A DNA stretch of 36,487 nucleotides from Chlorobiota bacterium. GTDB lineage: Bacteria > Bacteroidota > Chlorobiia > Chlorobiales > Chlorobiaceae. Below the pieces are notes generated by a model that was given only the letters and a program-made list of their open reading frames with translations, had not been told where the DNA came from and did not search any database. This document shows positions 26,319 to 34,538 of this stretch, in pieces. How positions within the stretch are numbered: position 1 is the first letter of the stretch; the number at the start of each line of letters is the position of its first letter. Location: the NCBI GenBank assembly GCA_016868665.1, contig VGGK01000020.1, positions 1-36,487 of the forward strand, given 5' to 3'. Both the position numbers and the translations under genes were made by a program.

Positions 26319-27353
26319 TTGACTACTTCGACATCTCCGGCTGAAAATGCTGTCAAGGCGCAAAAGAAGCGTGTTATTGTTGTGGGGTCAACCGGGTATA
26401 TAGGCAAGTTTGTCGTCAGGGAGCTGGTTTCGAGAGGCTATGATGTGGTCAGCTTCGCCCGTCAGCGCTCCGGTGTGGACGCTTCGACTACCGAAGCCGA
26501 GACCAGGCAGAAGCTGAAAGGTTCTGATGTGCGGTTCGGTGATGTCTCGGACAGGGAGTCGCTCATTCGCGACGGCATTCGGGGGGAGCATTTCGATGTG
26601 ATGGTTTCGTGCCTGACCTCGCGTAACGGTGGCATCCGGGATTCTTGGAACATTGATTACCAGGCCACTCGCAATGCGCTCGACGCGGGCATATCCGCCG
26701 GTATCAGCCAGTTCGTGCTGCTCTCGGCCATCTGCGTGCAAAAGCCGATGCTGGAGTTTCAGCGCGCCAAGCTCAGGTTTGAAAAAGAGCTGCAGGAGTC
26801 CGGCGTGACCTACTCCATCGTGCGTCCGACCGCCTTCTTCAAATCCATTGCCGGGCAGATCGAGAAGGTCAGAAGCGGCAAGCCTTACGTCATGTTCGGC
26901 GACGGAAAGATCACTGCATGCAAGCCGATCAGCGAGGCCGATCTTGCCCGCTTCATTGCCGATTGCCTTGAAGATCCTGACAAGCGGAACAAAATCCTGC
27001 CCATTGGCGGACCGGGAGAGGCCGTGACGAATCTTGACCAGGCGCTGATGCTTTTCGAGCTGCTTGGACGCGAACCGAAGCTCAAGAAGGTGCCGATCCG
27101 GATGTTCGACATCATCATTCCGGTGCTCACCCTGCTGTCGAAAATTTTTCCGCAACTGGCCGACAAGGCGGAGTTCGCCCGCATCGGCAAGTATTACTGC
27201 TCCGAGTCGATGCTGGTGTGGGATCCGGTCAGAAAACGGTACGACGCCGATGCCACGCCTTCGTACGGCACAGAAACCTTGCGTGATTTTTACAGTCGCG
27301 CTCTCAAGGATGGGCTGGCTGGCCAGGAGCTCGGCGCCCATTCGATGTTCTGA
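26319..27353 (+). CDS. bciA: Divinyl (proto)chlorophyllide a 8-vinyl reductase (BciA)
   Basis: Reduces the C8 vinyl group of divinyl chlorophyllide precursors to ethyl using NADPH, a step of (bacterio)chlorophyll synthesis. The 344-residue protein belongs to the NmrA-like/atypical short-chain dehydrogenase group. The Rossmann motif GSTGYIG is at 23-29, and ISQFVLLSAICVQKPMLEFQRAKLRFEKELQ (split here across the catalytic region) and YSIVRPTAFFKSI are typical of BciA and its plant DVR relatives. The C-terminal half (FELLGREPKLKKVP, GKYYCSESMLVWDP) also matches that family. The first codon is TTG, and no better start is in frame. It stands apart from the chelatase operon, as bch genes often do in Chlorobi. 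Some Chlorobi use the unrelated BciB instead. Confidence 0.9.
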   Translation: MTTSTSPAENAVKAQKKRVIVVGSTGYIGKFVVRELVSRGYDVVSFARQRSGVDASTTEAETRQKLKGSDVRFGDVSDRESLIRDGIRGEHFDVMVSCLTSRNGGIRDSWNIDYQATRNALDAGISAGISQFVLLSAICVQKPMLEFQRAKLRFEKELQESGVTYSIVRPTAFFKSIAGQIEKVRSGKPYVMFGDGKITACKPISEADLARFIADCLEDPDKRNKILPIGGPGEAVTNLDQALMLFELLGREPKLKKVPIRMFDIIIPVLTLLSKIFPQLADKAEFARIGKYYCSESMLVWDPVRKRYDADATPSYGTETLRDFYSRALKDGLAGQELGAHSMF

Positions 27354-27744
27354 CAGAGTCGGTACCAAAAGAGGTTGCGAGCCGGAGGACCGATCATGCC
27401 TTCGTTTTCCGTGAGGAGGAGGGTTTGCTGCAGCCATGAGTTTATCAAAACGAACCATGACAGGTGGTGAATGCGGTTCATATCTCCGCAGACTCTCCGG
27501 ACAGAGCGATTCTATTCAGTGAAACCACGTAATAGATAATTATCGGATACATGGATTTCTTGTGAAACAAATCGTATCGGATCAGGACTGCATGCATCTG
27601 GATGAACGTGTCGCCGAGACGGAAGAGCCCACCGGAACCCGGATTGTATTGAGCGTGATTCAGCGGAGCAAAGTCGATGCGGAACTGCGCAGGAAAAGCA
27701 CGTGACAACGAATTGCCCGACAAAGTGATCGAGGAGAAAGGTAT
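27354..27744. other. Intergenic with a possible short gene
   Basis: No clear gene fills this 391-bp stretch. A 47-codon plus-strand frame from GTG 27562 to TGA 27705 (KQIVSDQDCMHLDER... ending LRRKST) and an 81-codon minus-strand frame (27478-27723) overlap one another; neither has supporting features. No terminator is evident after bciA. A good GAGGAGAAAGG site precedes the next gene. Confidence 0.3.
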
Positions 27745-28695
27745 ATGAAGCTGCGTTCGATTGTTCTGTTGCTCCCGATCATGCTGCTCCTCAGCACCAC
27801 GATACTGTTTGGTGCGGATGTTCCTTATCTGACCGGGAGGATTACCGATAACGCCCAGCTTCTGTCTCCGGCAGTCAACCGGTCATTGTCGGACAGCCTG
27901 CAGGCACATGAAAAACGCACCGGGAACCAGATTGCCGTGCTGACGATTCCCACGCTTGACGGGGAGAGCATCGAGGATTATGCAGTCAGGGTGTTCGAGT
28001 CATGGAAACTCGGACGGAAAGGCAGGGACAACGGCGTTCTGATCGTGGTGGTTCCCAACGACCGGCAGATGCGCATCGAAGTGGGGTACGGTCTTGAAGG
28101 AGCGCTTACCGATGCGATGGCGGGAAGGATCGTTCAGAACGTTATGACCCCGAAATTCAAAAACGGTGATTTTGACGGTGGTATTGCCGATGGAGCCGGG
28201 TCTGTGATGAAGCTTCTCGAGGGTGGCGAATTGCCGGAGGCCATCGCCGGTACCGCTTCGACGAACAAGTTGAATTTCTTTGAAGCCGAAGGACCGGAGC
28301 TTTCGATTCAGGAACGCATTCTCCTGGGTGCGTTTGTTTTCGGAATCATCGGACTGTTTACCGCGATCGGTATACTCACGCCGGGTGTCGGATGGTTTTT
28401 ATACTTGTTTCTGATACCATTCTGGGCGGTTTTTCCGATTGTAGTTCTCGGGTCAGGCGGTGCGTTCTATTGTTTTATCGCATATGTGATCGGTTTTCCG
28501 ATAACAAAACTGTTCATCAGCAAGAGCGACTGGTACCGGAAAGCTCAAAACGATCTGCGCACCAAGGGAAGTGCTTCGATCGGAGGTTTTTCGATCGGTT
28601 CCGGCAGCTCCGGCTCATCATGGTCTTCTGGAGGATCAGGTTTTTCAGGCGGAGGCGGATCATCTGGTGGTGGCGGTGCTTCAGGCAGTTGGTAG
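27745..28695 (+). CDS. TPM-domain membrane protein (YgcG-like)
   Basis: A 316-residue envelope protein. A signal peptide (about 1-24) precedes a TPM domain (about 30-155), with the family blocks VPYLTGRITDNAQLLS, NQIAVLTIPTLDGESIEDYA, DNGVLIVVVPNDRQMRIEVGYG and ALTDAMAGRIV. Three hydrophobic segments follow at roughly 192-213, 215-238 and 240-260. The tail is almost entirely Gly and Ser and ends GASGSW, as in many YgcG-like proteins. TPM domains are reported as acid phosphatase-like in plants and linked to photosystem II repair there; the bacterial role is unsettled. A GAGGAG site supports the start. The last 151 bp overlap the convergent deacylase gene on the other strand. Confidence 0.88.
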   Translation: MKLRSIVLLLPIMLLLSTTILFGADVPYLTGRITDNAQLLSPAVNRSLSDSLQAHEKRTGNQIAVLTIPTLDGESIEDYAVRVFESWKLGRKGRDNGVLIVVVPNDRQMRIEVGYGLEGALTDAMAGRIVQNVMTPKFKNGDFDGGIADGAGSVMKLLEGGELPEAIAGTASTNKLNFFEAEGPELSIQERILLGAFVFGIIGLFTAIGILTPGVGWFLYLFLIPFWAVFPIVVLGSGGAFYCFIAYVIGFPITKLFISKSDWYRKAQNDLRTKGSASIGGFSIGSGSSGSSWSSGGSGFSGGGGSSGGGGASGSW

Positions 28696-29720
28696 GACTC
28701 CATGATATAGCCGAGGCAATCCTGCCGGATAATCTTCACATCACGGGTGAACATCGATGGCACGACCGGCACACGGGTGAGAATGCGGTTTTCGCTGAAA
28801 AGGAGGTAACGGTCGGTAACGGTTTCGTTCATGTTGTCGATGACCCTGATCGGCGGCAGTTCTTTGCTAAAGCGCCCCAGTTCCGTTCCTTCGGGCACCC
28901 GCTCGAAATTGAGGGTTTCGAGGTCCTCGCGAAAACAGATGTCGGCGCTGTCATCACACTGTCCGAATCCCGGACGGGTTCCTTCAGAGAGGAGTATCCG
29001 TGCGGTGGTATGGAAGAGGTCGTTGTGATGATTGGCCGGCGGAGCGAACAGGATCTCCTCGGGCAGTTCAAGGCAGTGCCGGAGATAATTTTCGACATGT
29101 TCTGTTCCGGTCGCATCGCCTGAAACCCCGCATTCAAGCGTAACCGCAGGGCATATGGCCGACAGGGCGACTGCAAGGACTTCGTGGGGTTCCGTAAACC
29201 AGACGATGGTTTTGCTGAACCGCCTTGCAAGCGAAAGGGATTTGTGTTCGAGCCGGTTGACGCACCCATAGTGCGGGTTTTTGCCTGTGTTGTTGTGCAG
29301 ATCGATGCCGGCAACCGGAGCCGCCCTGGCAATTTCGGCCAGAACATGCCGTGCCAGCAGGTGTTCCGGATAGCGTTCACCCTGCCATATGCGATTGTAG
29401 TCGGCCTGACCGTCGAGTTTTCGCACTCCCCTAACGGCCGCGGCCACGTTGCCGACAAAGAGCAGCATCGGTCTCGGCAGCAGACGGCGGGGAGCACCGA
29501 ATCCCTCGAGGAGCTGCTGCATGGCTGAAAACCCCGTAGTTTCGTTGCCGTGCAGCAGTATCGAAACGAAGATCGGAGCCCCTTTTTCGCCCTCGATACG
29601 GATGAGCGAAGGGCCCGGCAGGATCGAGCCGAGTTTTTCGATTGCGATTCCGGTGAAGCCTTCGGGAAGCCGATCGAACAGGCGCAGATCGGGGGGTTGA
29701 TACTGGTTCAGATGCTCCAT
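28545..29720 (-). CDS. Succinylglutamate desuccinylase/aspartoacylase-like zinc deacylase
   Basis: 391 residues, related to the AstE/AspA branch of the M14 zinc peptidase clan, which hydrolyses N-acyl amino acids or amide-linked amino acids. The zinc ligands are visible as LLHGNETTG (His57, Glu60) and IDLHNNTG (His142), and the probable catalytic base is Glu196 in VTLECG. The catalytic domain ends near 345. The last 45 residues are a Pro/Asp/Glu-rich tail encoded antisense to the Gly/Ser tail of the TPM gene. The start overlaps the end of the GCS2-family gene by 13 bp, so the two are translationally coupled. Substrate is unknown; with an amidoligase partner, an acyl- or peptide-amide made by that enzyme is a reasonable inference. 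Confidence 0.85.
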   Translation of the reverse strand: MEHLNQYQPPDLRLFDRLPEGFTGIAIEKLGSILPGPSLIRIEGEKGAPIFVSILLHGNETTGFSAMQQLLEGFGAPRRLLPRPMLLFVGNVAAAVRGVRKLDGQADYNRIWQGERYPEHLLARHVLAEIARAAPVAGIDLHNNTGKNPHYGCVNRLEHKSLSLARRFSKTIVWFTEPHEVLAVALSAICPAVTLECGVSGDATGTEHVENYLRHCLELPEEILFAPPANHHNDLFHTTARILLSEGTRPGFGQCDDSADICFREDLETLNFERVPEGTELGRFSKELPPIRVIDNMNETVTDRYLLFSENRILTRVPVVPSMFTRDVKIIRQDCLGYIMESYQLPEAPPPPDDPPPPEKPDPPEDHDEPELPEPIEKPPIEALPLVRRSF

Positions 29721-31141
29721 TCGTGTACGGGAAGGTTTCCGTTCTGGTTTTCAAGGTATGCCTGGGTCATCGCCCTGAAATCGGGGCCATGCCGTCCGAT
29801 GAAGGTTCGTTGCCACCAGGCCCCGTTCCGGCGTGTCTCTACGCGCCTTGCCAGAATATCGACAAGGTAGTATCTCAGATCGTGACTGTCGAATCCGCGT
29901 TCGGCAAGAGCCGTAATTGCCCCGGGGATCAACTGTTGCAGCAGCAGGGTCTCCACCGGCAGGGCGCTTCCCGAAGTCCAGGTGACCGTGGAGTCAAGCC
30001 CGAATCGAGCGGAGGCGTAAAAATTCGACCGGGCCTGTTCGAACGATATCGAAGTTTGCGGCGCTTCGGTTTGCAGGTGAAGCATTGCGCCATAAAAAAA
30101 GAGGATATTGGCTGTGATGTCCGGGATCGATGGTCCTGCGGGGGGGACGCGATGTTCGATGCGCACATGGGGGCGGCCATCCTCTCCGAATCCGATCAGC
30201 GGGCGGTTCCAGCGCCAGATGGTTCCGTTGTGCAGCCGCAGATGGTTCATCTGGCTGAAGTCATCGTCGAACGTGACCGGAAGCAGCACCGGAAATCCGT
30301 CGAGATTTTCGAGGAAGACCTCTTTAAGCGAATTGCGGACGTAATCCCGCCCGAAGGTGACGCGCGAAACCATTCGACCGGAGATATCAACGAATGCCGG
30401 CGATTTTACGGCCTGCTCGTACAGGGGGATGCGAGTTTCATCCCAGAGTTCCCTGCAGAAGAGGAACGGAGAGTTGGCTGTGAGTGCGACCATCGGTGCC
30501 GACAGCACATGGGCAATGTTGTAAAAAGCTGCCGCATTGCTGACCGGCACCTGAAAGTGGATCTGCAGCGATGTCGTGGCCGCCTCGGCCATAACGTCAT
30601 GATGGACGATCTCCAGCGAATCTTTCGTGCCCTCTATATGTATCTTAAGCGGGTTCGAGGATCTCAAACGAAGGATTTCGCGGTTCAGCGCATGATACCT
30701 TTGGAGCGAAGAGATGTTCCGGAGCGTCAGCATTCTGTCCTGCAAGGTCGGCAGGATGCCGGTCATAAGGATATTGCACCCCATGTCGCGGGCATTGACT
30801 GTGCAGATCTGCCAGAGCTTCTGCAGTTCCCCGTTCAGGAATGCCGGAAGATTGCGATCGAGCGGATGCGGAGTGATGTTGAGCTCGAAGTTGTATTTCG
30901 ACAGTTCAGGTACGACCAGCGGGTTGTTGACCCGCCGGAGGAACTCCTCGTTTCTCGGGACAGGATCGCAATGCCGATCGACGATCCAGCCTTCGAGTTC
31001 GAGGCCGCACATCTCCTGATGTTTTTCGAAAACATCCGAGGAAAACCATTCCATCAGAATCAGCGTTTCCTTTCTCAGATTCTGGCGAAACTGCCGGAAA
31101 TCTTCGTCGCTGAACTCGGTTTTTGCTATTTCACTGCCCAT
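29708..31141 (-). CDS. GCS2-family carboxylate-amine ligase (glutamate-cysteine ligase-like)
   Basis: 477 residues with the glutamine-synthetase-like fold of the GCS2 amidoligases, which join a glutamate-type carboxylate to an amine using ATP. Supporting segments are CGLELEGWIVD near 45-55, KYNFELNITPHPL around 92-104, a central TTSLQIHFQVPVSNA block and the C-terminal RPHVRIEHRVPPAGPSIPD. True glutathione synthesis is unlikely: no gshB-like gene is adjacent, and green sulfur bacteria are reported to use a methylated bacillithiol instead. Coupling with an AstE/AspA-like deacylase points to a different small-molecule or peptide modification. The opposite strand is open for 490 codons across this gene; the minus-strand frame is the one with family motifs. 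Confidence 0.82.
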   Translation of the reverse strand: MGSEIAKTEFSDEDFRQFRQNLRKETLILMEWFSSDVFEKHQEMCGLELEGWIVDRHCDPVPRNEEFLRRVNNPLVVPELSKYNFELNITPHPLDRNLPAFLNGELQKLWQICTVNARDMGCNILMTGILPTLQDRMLTLRNISSLQRYHALNREILRLRSSNPLKIHIEGTKDSLEIVHHDVMAEAATTSLQIHFQVPVSNAAAFYNIAHVLSAPMVALTANSPFLFCRELWDETRIPLYEQAVKSPAFVDISGRMVSRVTFGRDYVRNSLKEVFLENLDGFPVLLPVTFDDDFSQMNHLRLHNGTIWRWNRPLIGFGEDGRPHVRIEHRVPPAGPSIPDITANILFFYGAMLHLQTEAPQTSISFEQARSNFYASARFGLDSTVTWTSGSALPVETLLLQQLIPGAITALAERGFDSHDLRYYLVDILARRVETRRNGAWWQRTFIGRHGPDFRAMTQAYLENQNGNLPVHEWSI

Positions 31142-31432
31142 CGGTATGTCGTTAGTTACTTCAATCTGAACAATCGGTTTGTCAGATGCAAATGATTTGC
31201 CGGGAGTTCCATGAATCTCGCTTTTGCATTCGGCCTGACTTGTTCCGAAACGTAAAGGGTGAAGCTGGCGGCTTCTGCGAATTGTTTATATTGATTCAAA
31301 ATAGAGTATTGCGGCTGTGCATCGCAGACCGTGCGCTGTAAATCCGGTTATCGTCCGAGCGAGAGCAGGGCCGATACCGATACGAATGGAATGGGCGTGA
31401 CCGGTAATTATGAACGATTGACAAGCATTGCC
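31142..31432 (+). other. Divergent intergenic region
   Basis: It separates the amidoligase operon from the ChaN-like gene and should hold both promoters. The plus-strand frame of the latter extends upstream into this region to 31331, but the extension (MRCKSGYRPSES...) lacks protein-like features. TTGATTCAAAATAG near 31291 is AT-rich but not a convincing promoter. No riboswitch consensus was recognised. Confidence 0.35.
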
Positions 31433-32293
31433 ATGTTTTACAAGATTTTTATCCTGCTTTTCGCAGCGGCCTTCGGTTTCAGCGCGTACGGTCGCGATAA
31501 AGCGGCATTTGTTCTCTATGACAATGCCGGTAAAAAGGCGAGCTATCATAAGTTGCTGAAGAAAGCGAAGAAAAGCGATGTCGTATTGTTTGGGGAATTG
31601 CACGACAACCCCATCGCACATTGGCTGCAGCTGGAGCTCACCAGGGACTTGCATAAAACAAACAGGCTGATTCTTGGCGCCGAAATGTTCGAAGCCGACA
31701 ATCAGAAAGCGCTTGACGATTACCTGTCCGGCCGGATTGATTCGGCCGGGCTGGATTCCCTTGCCCGTCTCTGGCCTAACTACAAAACGGATTATGCTCC
31801 TCTGGTGGATTTTGCCAGGGATCATCGGGTAAGGTTTATCGCATCGAATATTCCAAAAAGATTTGCCCGTCTGGTTCACAAAAACGGAGGCTTTGCCGCT
31901 CTTGATTCGCTCGGCAATGAAGAAAAAAGCTGGATTGCGCCATTGCCGGTTCATTTCGATCCCGAACTGCCGGGTTACAGGAACATGCTGACGATGATGG
32001 GTGGACATGGTACTCCCGGGATGGTGAAGGCCCAGGCCATCAAAGACGCCACCATGGCCCATTTTATATTACTGAACCATAAGCCGGGCCATGTTTTTCT
32101 TCATTTCAACGGGGCATACCATTCGGACGATTATGAAGGTATTGTATTCTATCTGCGGCACAAGAACGACTCCTTGCGATATATGACCATCACCACGGTT
32201 GAGCAGGAAAATATCCGGCACCTGGAAAAGCAGCACAGAGGTCGCGCCGATTTCATCATCTGCGTGGACAGCGATATGACGAAAACTTACTGA
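31433..32293 (+). CDS. ChaN-like haem-binding protein (DUF399/ChaN family)
   Basis: About 287 residues. The start chosen at 31433 places a signal peptide (FYKIFILLFAAAFGFSAYG) at the N-terminus; the frame extends 34 codons further but without sense. The family signature GELHDNP lies at residues 54-60, followed by LILGAEMFEADNQKALDDYL and a C-terminal GHVFLHFNGAYHSDD block. ChaN of Campylobacter binds haem and is iron-regulated; relatives include the TIKI protease-like superfamily. It is likely exported to the periplasm; there is no lipobox cysteine. An iron or haem role is inferred from the family only. It converges with the Pro/Ala-rich gene. Confidence 0.85.
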   Translation: MFYKIFILLFAAAFGFSAYGRDKAAFVLYDNAGKKASYHKLLKKAKKSDVVLFGELHDNPIAHWLQLELTRDLHKTNRLILGAEMFEADNQKALDDYLSGRIDSAGLDSLARLWPNYKTDYAPLVDFARDHRVRFIASNIPKRFARLVHKNGGFAALDSLGNEEKSWIAPLPVHFDPELPGYRNMLTMMGGHGTPGMVKAQAIKDATMAHFILLNHKPGHVFLHFNGAYHSDDYEGIVFYLRHKNDSLRYMTITTVEQENIRHLEKQHRGRADFIICVDSDMTKTY

Positions 32294-32340
32294 ATGATCG
32301 TATCAACTTCGGATATAACCACATAACCGCCAAGGGGCGA

Positions 32341-32383
32341 GCTGCCGGGCAATGTTCACGCTCTGAATCATGCCCGGCGGCAG
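32341..32383. other. Large hairpin between convergent genes
   Basis: GCCGGGCA (32343-32350) pairs with TGCCCGGC (32371-32378) around a 20-nt loop, extended by CTG/CAG after a short bulge. There is no T-run on the plus side. It lies between two convergent stop codons and may act as a shared transcription or decay barrier. Confidence 0.45.
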
Positions 32384-32387
32384 GCTG

Positions 32388-32762
32388 CTACTGCTTGTTC
32401 CGATTCTGATTTCCTGTCAGTTTTTCAAGAGATTCCGAAACGGCATTGAGGATGGTCTCTGCCATTTTCAGGTGATTGACCCCCAGGTTTGCGATACTTT
32501 CGAAATAGTTCCGAATAGCTGCTTCAGTATCGACAGTGTCCGTCTTGTCGTTTTTTTCCTGGTTTGCAGCAGGAGCCGGTTTTGGGCGAAGAGCCGGCGC
32601 AGTTTCCGATTTTTCGGGAGCCGCAGGGGTTGCAGGAGGTGCCGGTTTCGGTGCCGCCGCCGCTGCCTGCTGTTTTGAACCGTTATCGGCCGAAGGGGTT
32701 CCTGCCGTTTTGTTCTTTTTCATCCATGAAAACAAGCCACTCTGTTTTTTTTCGTCTGCCAT
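32388..32762 (-). CDS. Small Pro/Ala-rich hypothetical protein
   Basis: 124 residues with the start at 32762, where AGGAAA precedes the ATG by a suitable distance; the longer frame to 33023 lacks support. It has three parts: a basic N-terminus (ADEKKQSGLFSWMKKNK), a disordered Pro/Ala/Lys/Glu linker (about 25-75) and a C-terminal helix of about 40 residues (NYFESIANLGVNHLKMAETI onward) that looks amphipathic. No signal peptide. I cannot assign a function. A membrane- or chlorosome-surface association through the terminal helix is possible but unsupported. Confidence 0.65.
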   Translation of the reverse strand: MADEKKQSGLFSWMKKNKTAGTPSADNGSKQQAAAAAPKPAPPATPAAPEKSETAPALRPKPAPAANQEKNDKTDTVDTEAAIRNYFESIANLGVNHLKMAETILNAVSESLEKLTGNQNRNKQ

Positions 32763-33111
32763 GGTTTTTCCTGGTAAAATGGTTTTTACGGGTCTGCCGT
32801 CCTGGTTAAGATCAATTAAAACATAATATATAACAAAACCCCTTTTTTCATTTGCTCGGTTGAGAAGAGGAGGAAAAGAGTGCGGGCCGTGAGCCGTTGG
32901 CGGTGAGCAGAAAGAGAGGAGTATCGCTGTTTTGCAGCGCCAGGGGGTGATAAAAGGTGTTATGAGATACGCGCAAAGGGTGACGAGGGAAGAGGCTGGA
33001 TAGCCCCCATGTTGATGAAACACAGGTTCAGCAATACCGATCCGGAACCCGGCGCTCCCGGTTGAAAATGGTAAGGTCGGCTTGTATTTGCTTGTTAGAG
33101 AGCGATATATG
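32763..33111. other. Intergenic before the Hsp70 cluster
   Basis: No gene is supported in this 350-bp stretch. The minus-strand frame that crosses part of it reads like non-coding sequence. It should contain the promoter of the Pro/Ala-rich gene (AT-rich around 32810-32840). The plus-strand promoter of the next cluster lies at its right edge. Confidence 0.4.
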
Positions 33112-33117
33112 TATAAT
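33088..33117 (+). promoter_or_regulatory. Sigma-70-type promoter of the Hsp70 cluster
   Basis: TTGCTT (33088-33093) and a perfect TATAAT (33112-33117) are 18 bp apart. The first gene starts 36 bp after the -10 box. This is the best promoter match in the window. Confidence 0.6.
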
Positions 33118-33152
33118 CTTTAAATAGCTCATATGTTGATTGTCGAATCCCG

Positions 33153-34517
33153 ATGCAAGCCGAAAAACACCTTTTTGCCACAAACCCGCTCCTCGGCGCG
33201 TTCCTCAGAAAGAGAGCGGTGGAGCGCCTGTTTTCGGGCCACAGCCGTGAGGCCGCCCTTGAACTGTCAAGCGCGGTAGAGAACGGGCATCCGGAATCGG
33301 ATGCGATATTCCGCCGTCTGCTGCTCCTGCAGCACAGCGACGAGCCGGTCATGCACGTCGCGCTCTGGAACTACTGGAAATCACGTCGTTTCGAAGAGCT
33401 GCTGAAGAGGACGCACGCTTCCGAAGCGCTTCGGCAGGATATGCTCGAGGCGATTGAGGCCATGCCGGAAACCGACTGGGGCAACGGTATGGTATTCACG
33501 CTCTGGAGTATCGCCGATCGCGACGACATCGCCGAAAAGATCGAAGCGAAAAGCCGCCATGCGCCCGCGCTTGAGATGGACGCCCTGTTCGGGCTTGCGC
33601 GAGGCAATCCGGAGCGCTATCTCGCTCTTGAAGATCCCGATCACTCAATTTTCGAAAAAGCATGGCTTGCCGCATCTTCCGCCCGGAGGCAGCGGATCAG
33701 CACCACGGTCCTCCAAAGTCAGAATCCCCGGCTTGTGGCGGCTTACGACCATGCCGTCAGGGAGGGGCACGACCCGCAACTGGTGATCGAGGCCCTTAAA
33801 CTCTGCGGCGATCACGATGCGCTGCTCGACCGGCTGCACGGTTTGCCCTTCACCAGTGCGCTCGAGGTTGTCGCCTACTGGGAAGAGAGCGGCGGAAGGC
33901 CGAAAAACCCCTCCGGAAAAGCGGTCGTCGAGGCTGCGGTCGCCCTCTATCGGGAACTGCCGGGGCTTCTTCCGGAATCACGGTCGGCCCAGCCGTCCCT
34001 TCCGCCCGGCACGAGGGATATCTTCTCGTTCTGGACGGAACGGTATGGGTCCGGCGAGCTGCAGGAGCAGGATCTTTCGAGCCCGGATCCCTTCAGACGG
34101 GCCGGAGCGCTCTTTGCCGGAGCGCAGCGGGGATCGGTTCCCCGCAGCAGGCTGCAGGAGATCACCCTGAACGGCACCTGGCCCGAAAAACTCGCGCTGC
34201 ACTACCTCGTTACCGTTCCGGAGGGAGGCTCCCGGCAGGAGCACGTCTGCTGGCTCCGGCCGCAGGACAACATCGTGGCCGGTATCCTCGCGACACGCCT
34301 GCCCGGTTCGCCGGAAGAGAGCAGTATGCTGATGGACAGGCTGTATACCGGTGCCGGACAGGCCGACCGGTCGGCGGGGCTTCAGGCCAGACTCCTGCAA
34401 TTGCTGTCGCTCCTGCAGGGGTACTTTCTTCGCGGTCTGATCACCGTTGACAGCAGCGACGACGCTACCGAAAAAACTGCCGTGGAGACGGAAGAACTGA
34501 AGGATATGGAGTGGTAA
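33153..34517 (+). CDS. Uncharacterised alpha-helical protein of the Hsp70 cluster
   Basis: I do not recognise this 454-residue protein. It is soluble, with no signal or membrane span, and rich in Leu, Ala, Arg and Glu with repeating helix-turn patterns, suggesting a HEAT- or TPR-like solenoid. Short similar phrases recur, such as FRRLLLLQHSDEPVMHVALW and the later ALKLCGDHDALLDRLHGLP, but no clean repeat unit could be aligned by eye. Its only clear context is the Hsp70 gene 21 bp downstream, almost certainly cotranscribed from the promoter at 33088. A role as adaptor or scaffold for that Hsp70 is an inference. The ATG lacks a ribosome binding site. Confidence 0.75.
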   Translation: MQAEKHLFATNPLLGAFLRKRAVERLFSGHSREAALELSSAVENGHPESDAIFRRLLLLQHSDEPVMHVALWNYWKSRRFEELLKRTHASEALRQDMLEAIEAMPETDWGNGMVFTLWSIADRDDIAEKIEAKSRHAPALEMDALFGLARGNPERYLALEDPDHSIFEKAWLAASSARRQRISTTVLQSQNPRLVAAYDHAVREGHDPQLVIEALKLCGDHDALLDRLHGLPFTSALEVVAYWEESGGRPKNPSGKAVVEAAVALYRELPGLLPESRSAQPSLPPGTRDIFSFWTERYGSGELQEQDLSSPDPFRRAGALFAGAQRGSVPRSRLQEITLNGTWPEKLALHYLVTVPEGGSRQEHVCWLRPQDNIVAGILATRLPGSPEESSMLMDRLYTGAGQADRSAGLQARLLQLLSLLQGYFLRGLITVDSSDDATEKTAVETEELKDMEW

Positions 34518-34538
34518 CCCATGATAACCGTTTGAAAA

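Noticed and set aside
29723-31195. 490-codon open frame on the plus strand across the amidoligase gene
   Set aside because: It is longer than the true gene, but its translation has no family motifs, while the minus strand encodes a recognisable GCS2 protein. It is an effect of high G+C codon bias.
31290-31432. Possible riboswitch upstream of the ChaN-like gene
   Set aside because: No cobalamin, TPP, SAM or other consensus box could be found; only general GC-rich pairing is present.
32763-33023. N-terminal extension of the Pro/Ala-rich protein
   Set aside because: The extension reads like translated intergenic sequence, and a ribosome binding site precedes the internal ATG at 32762.
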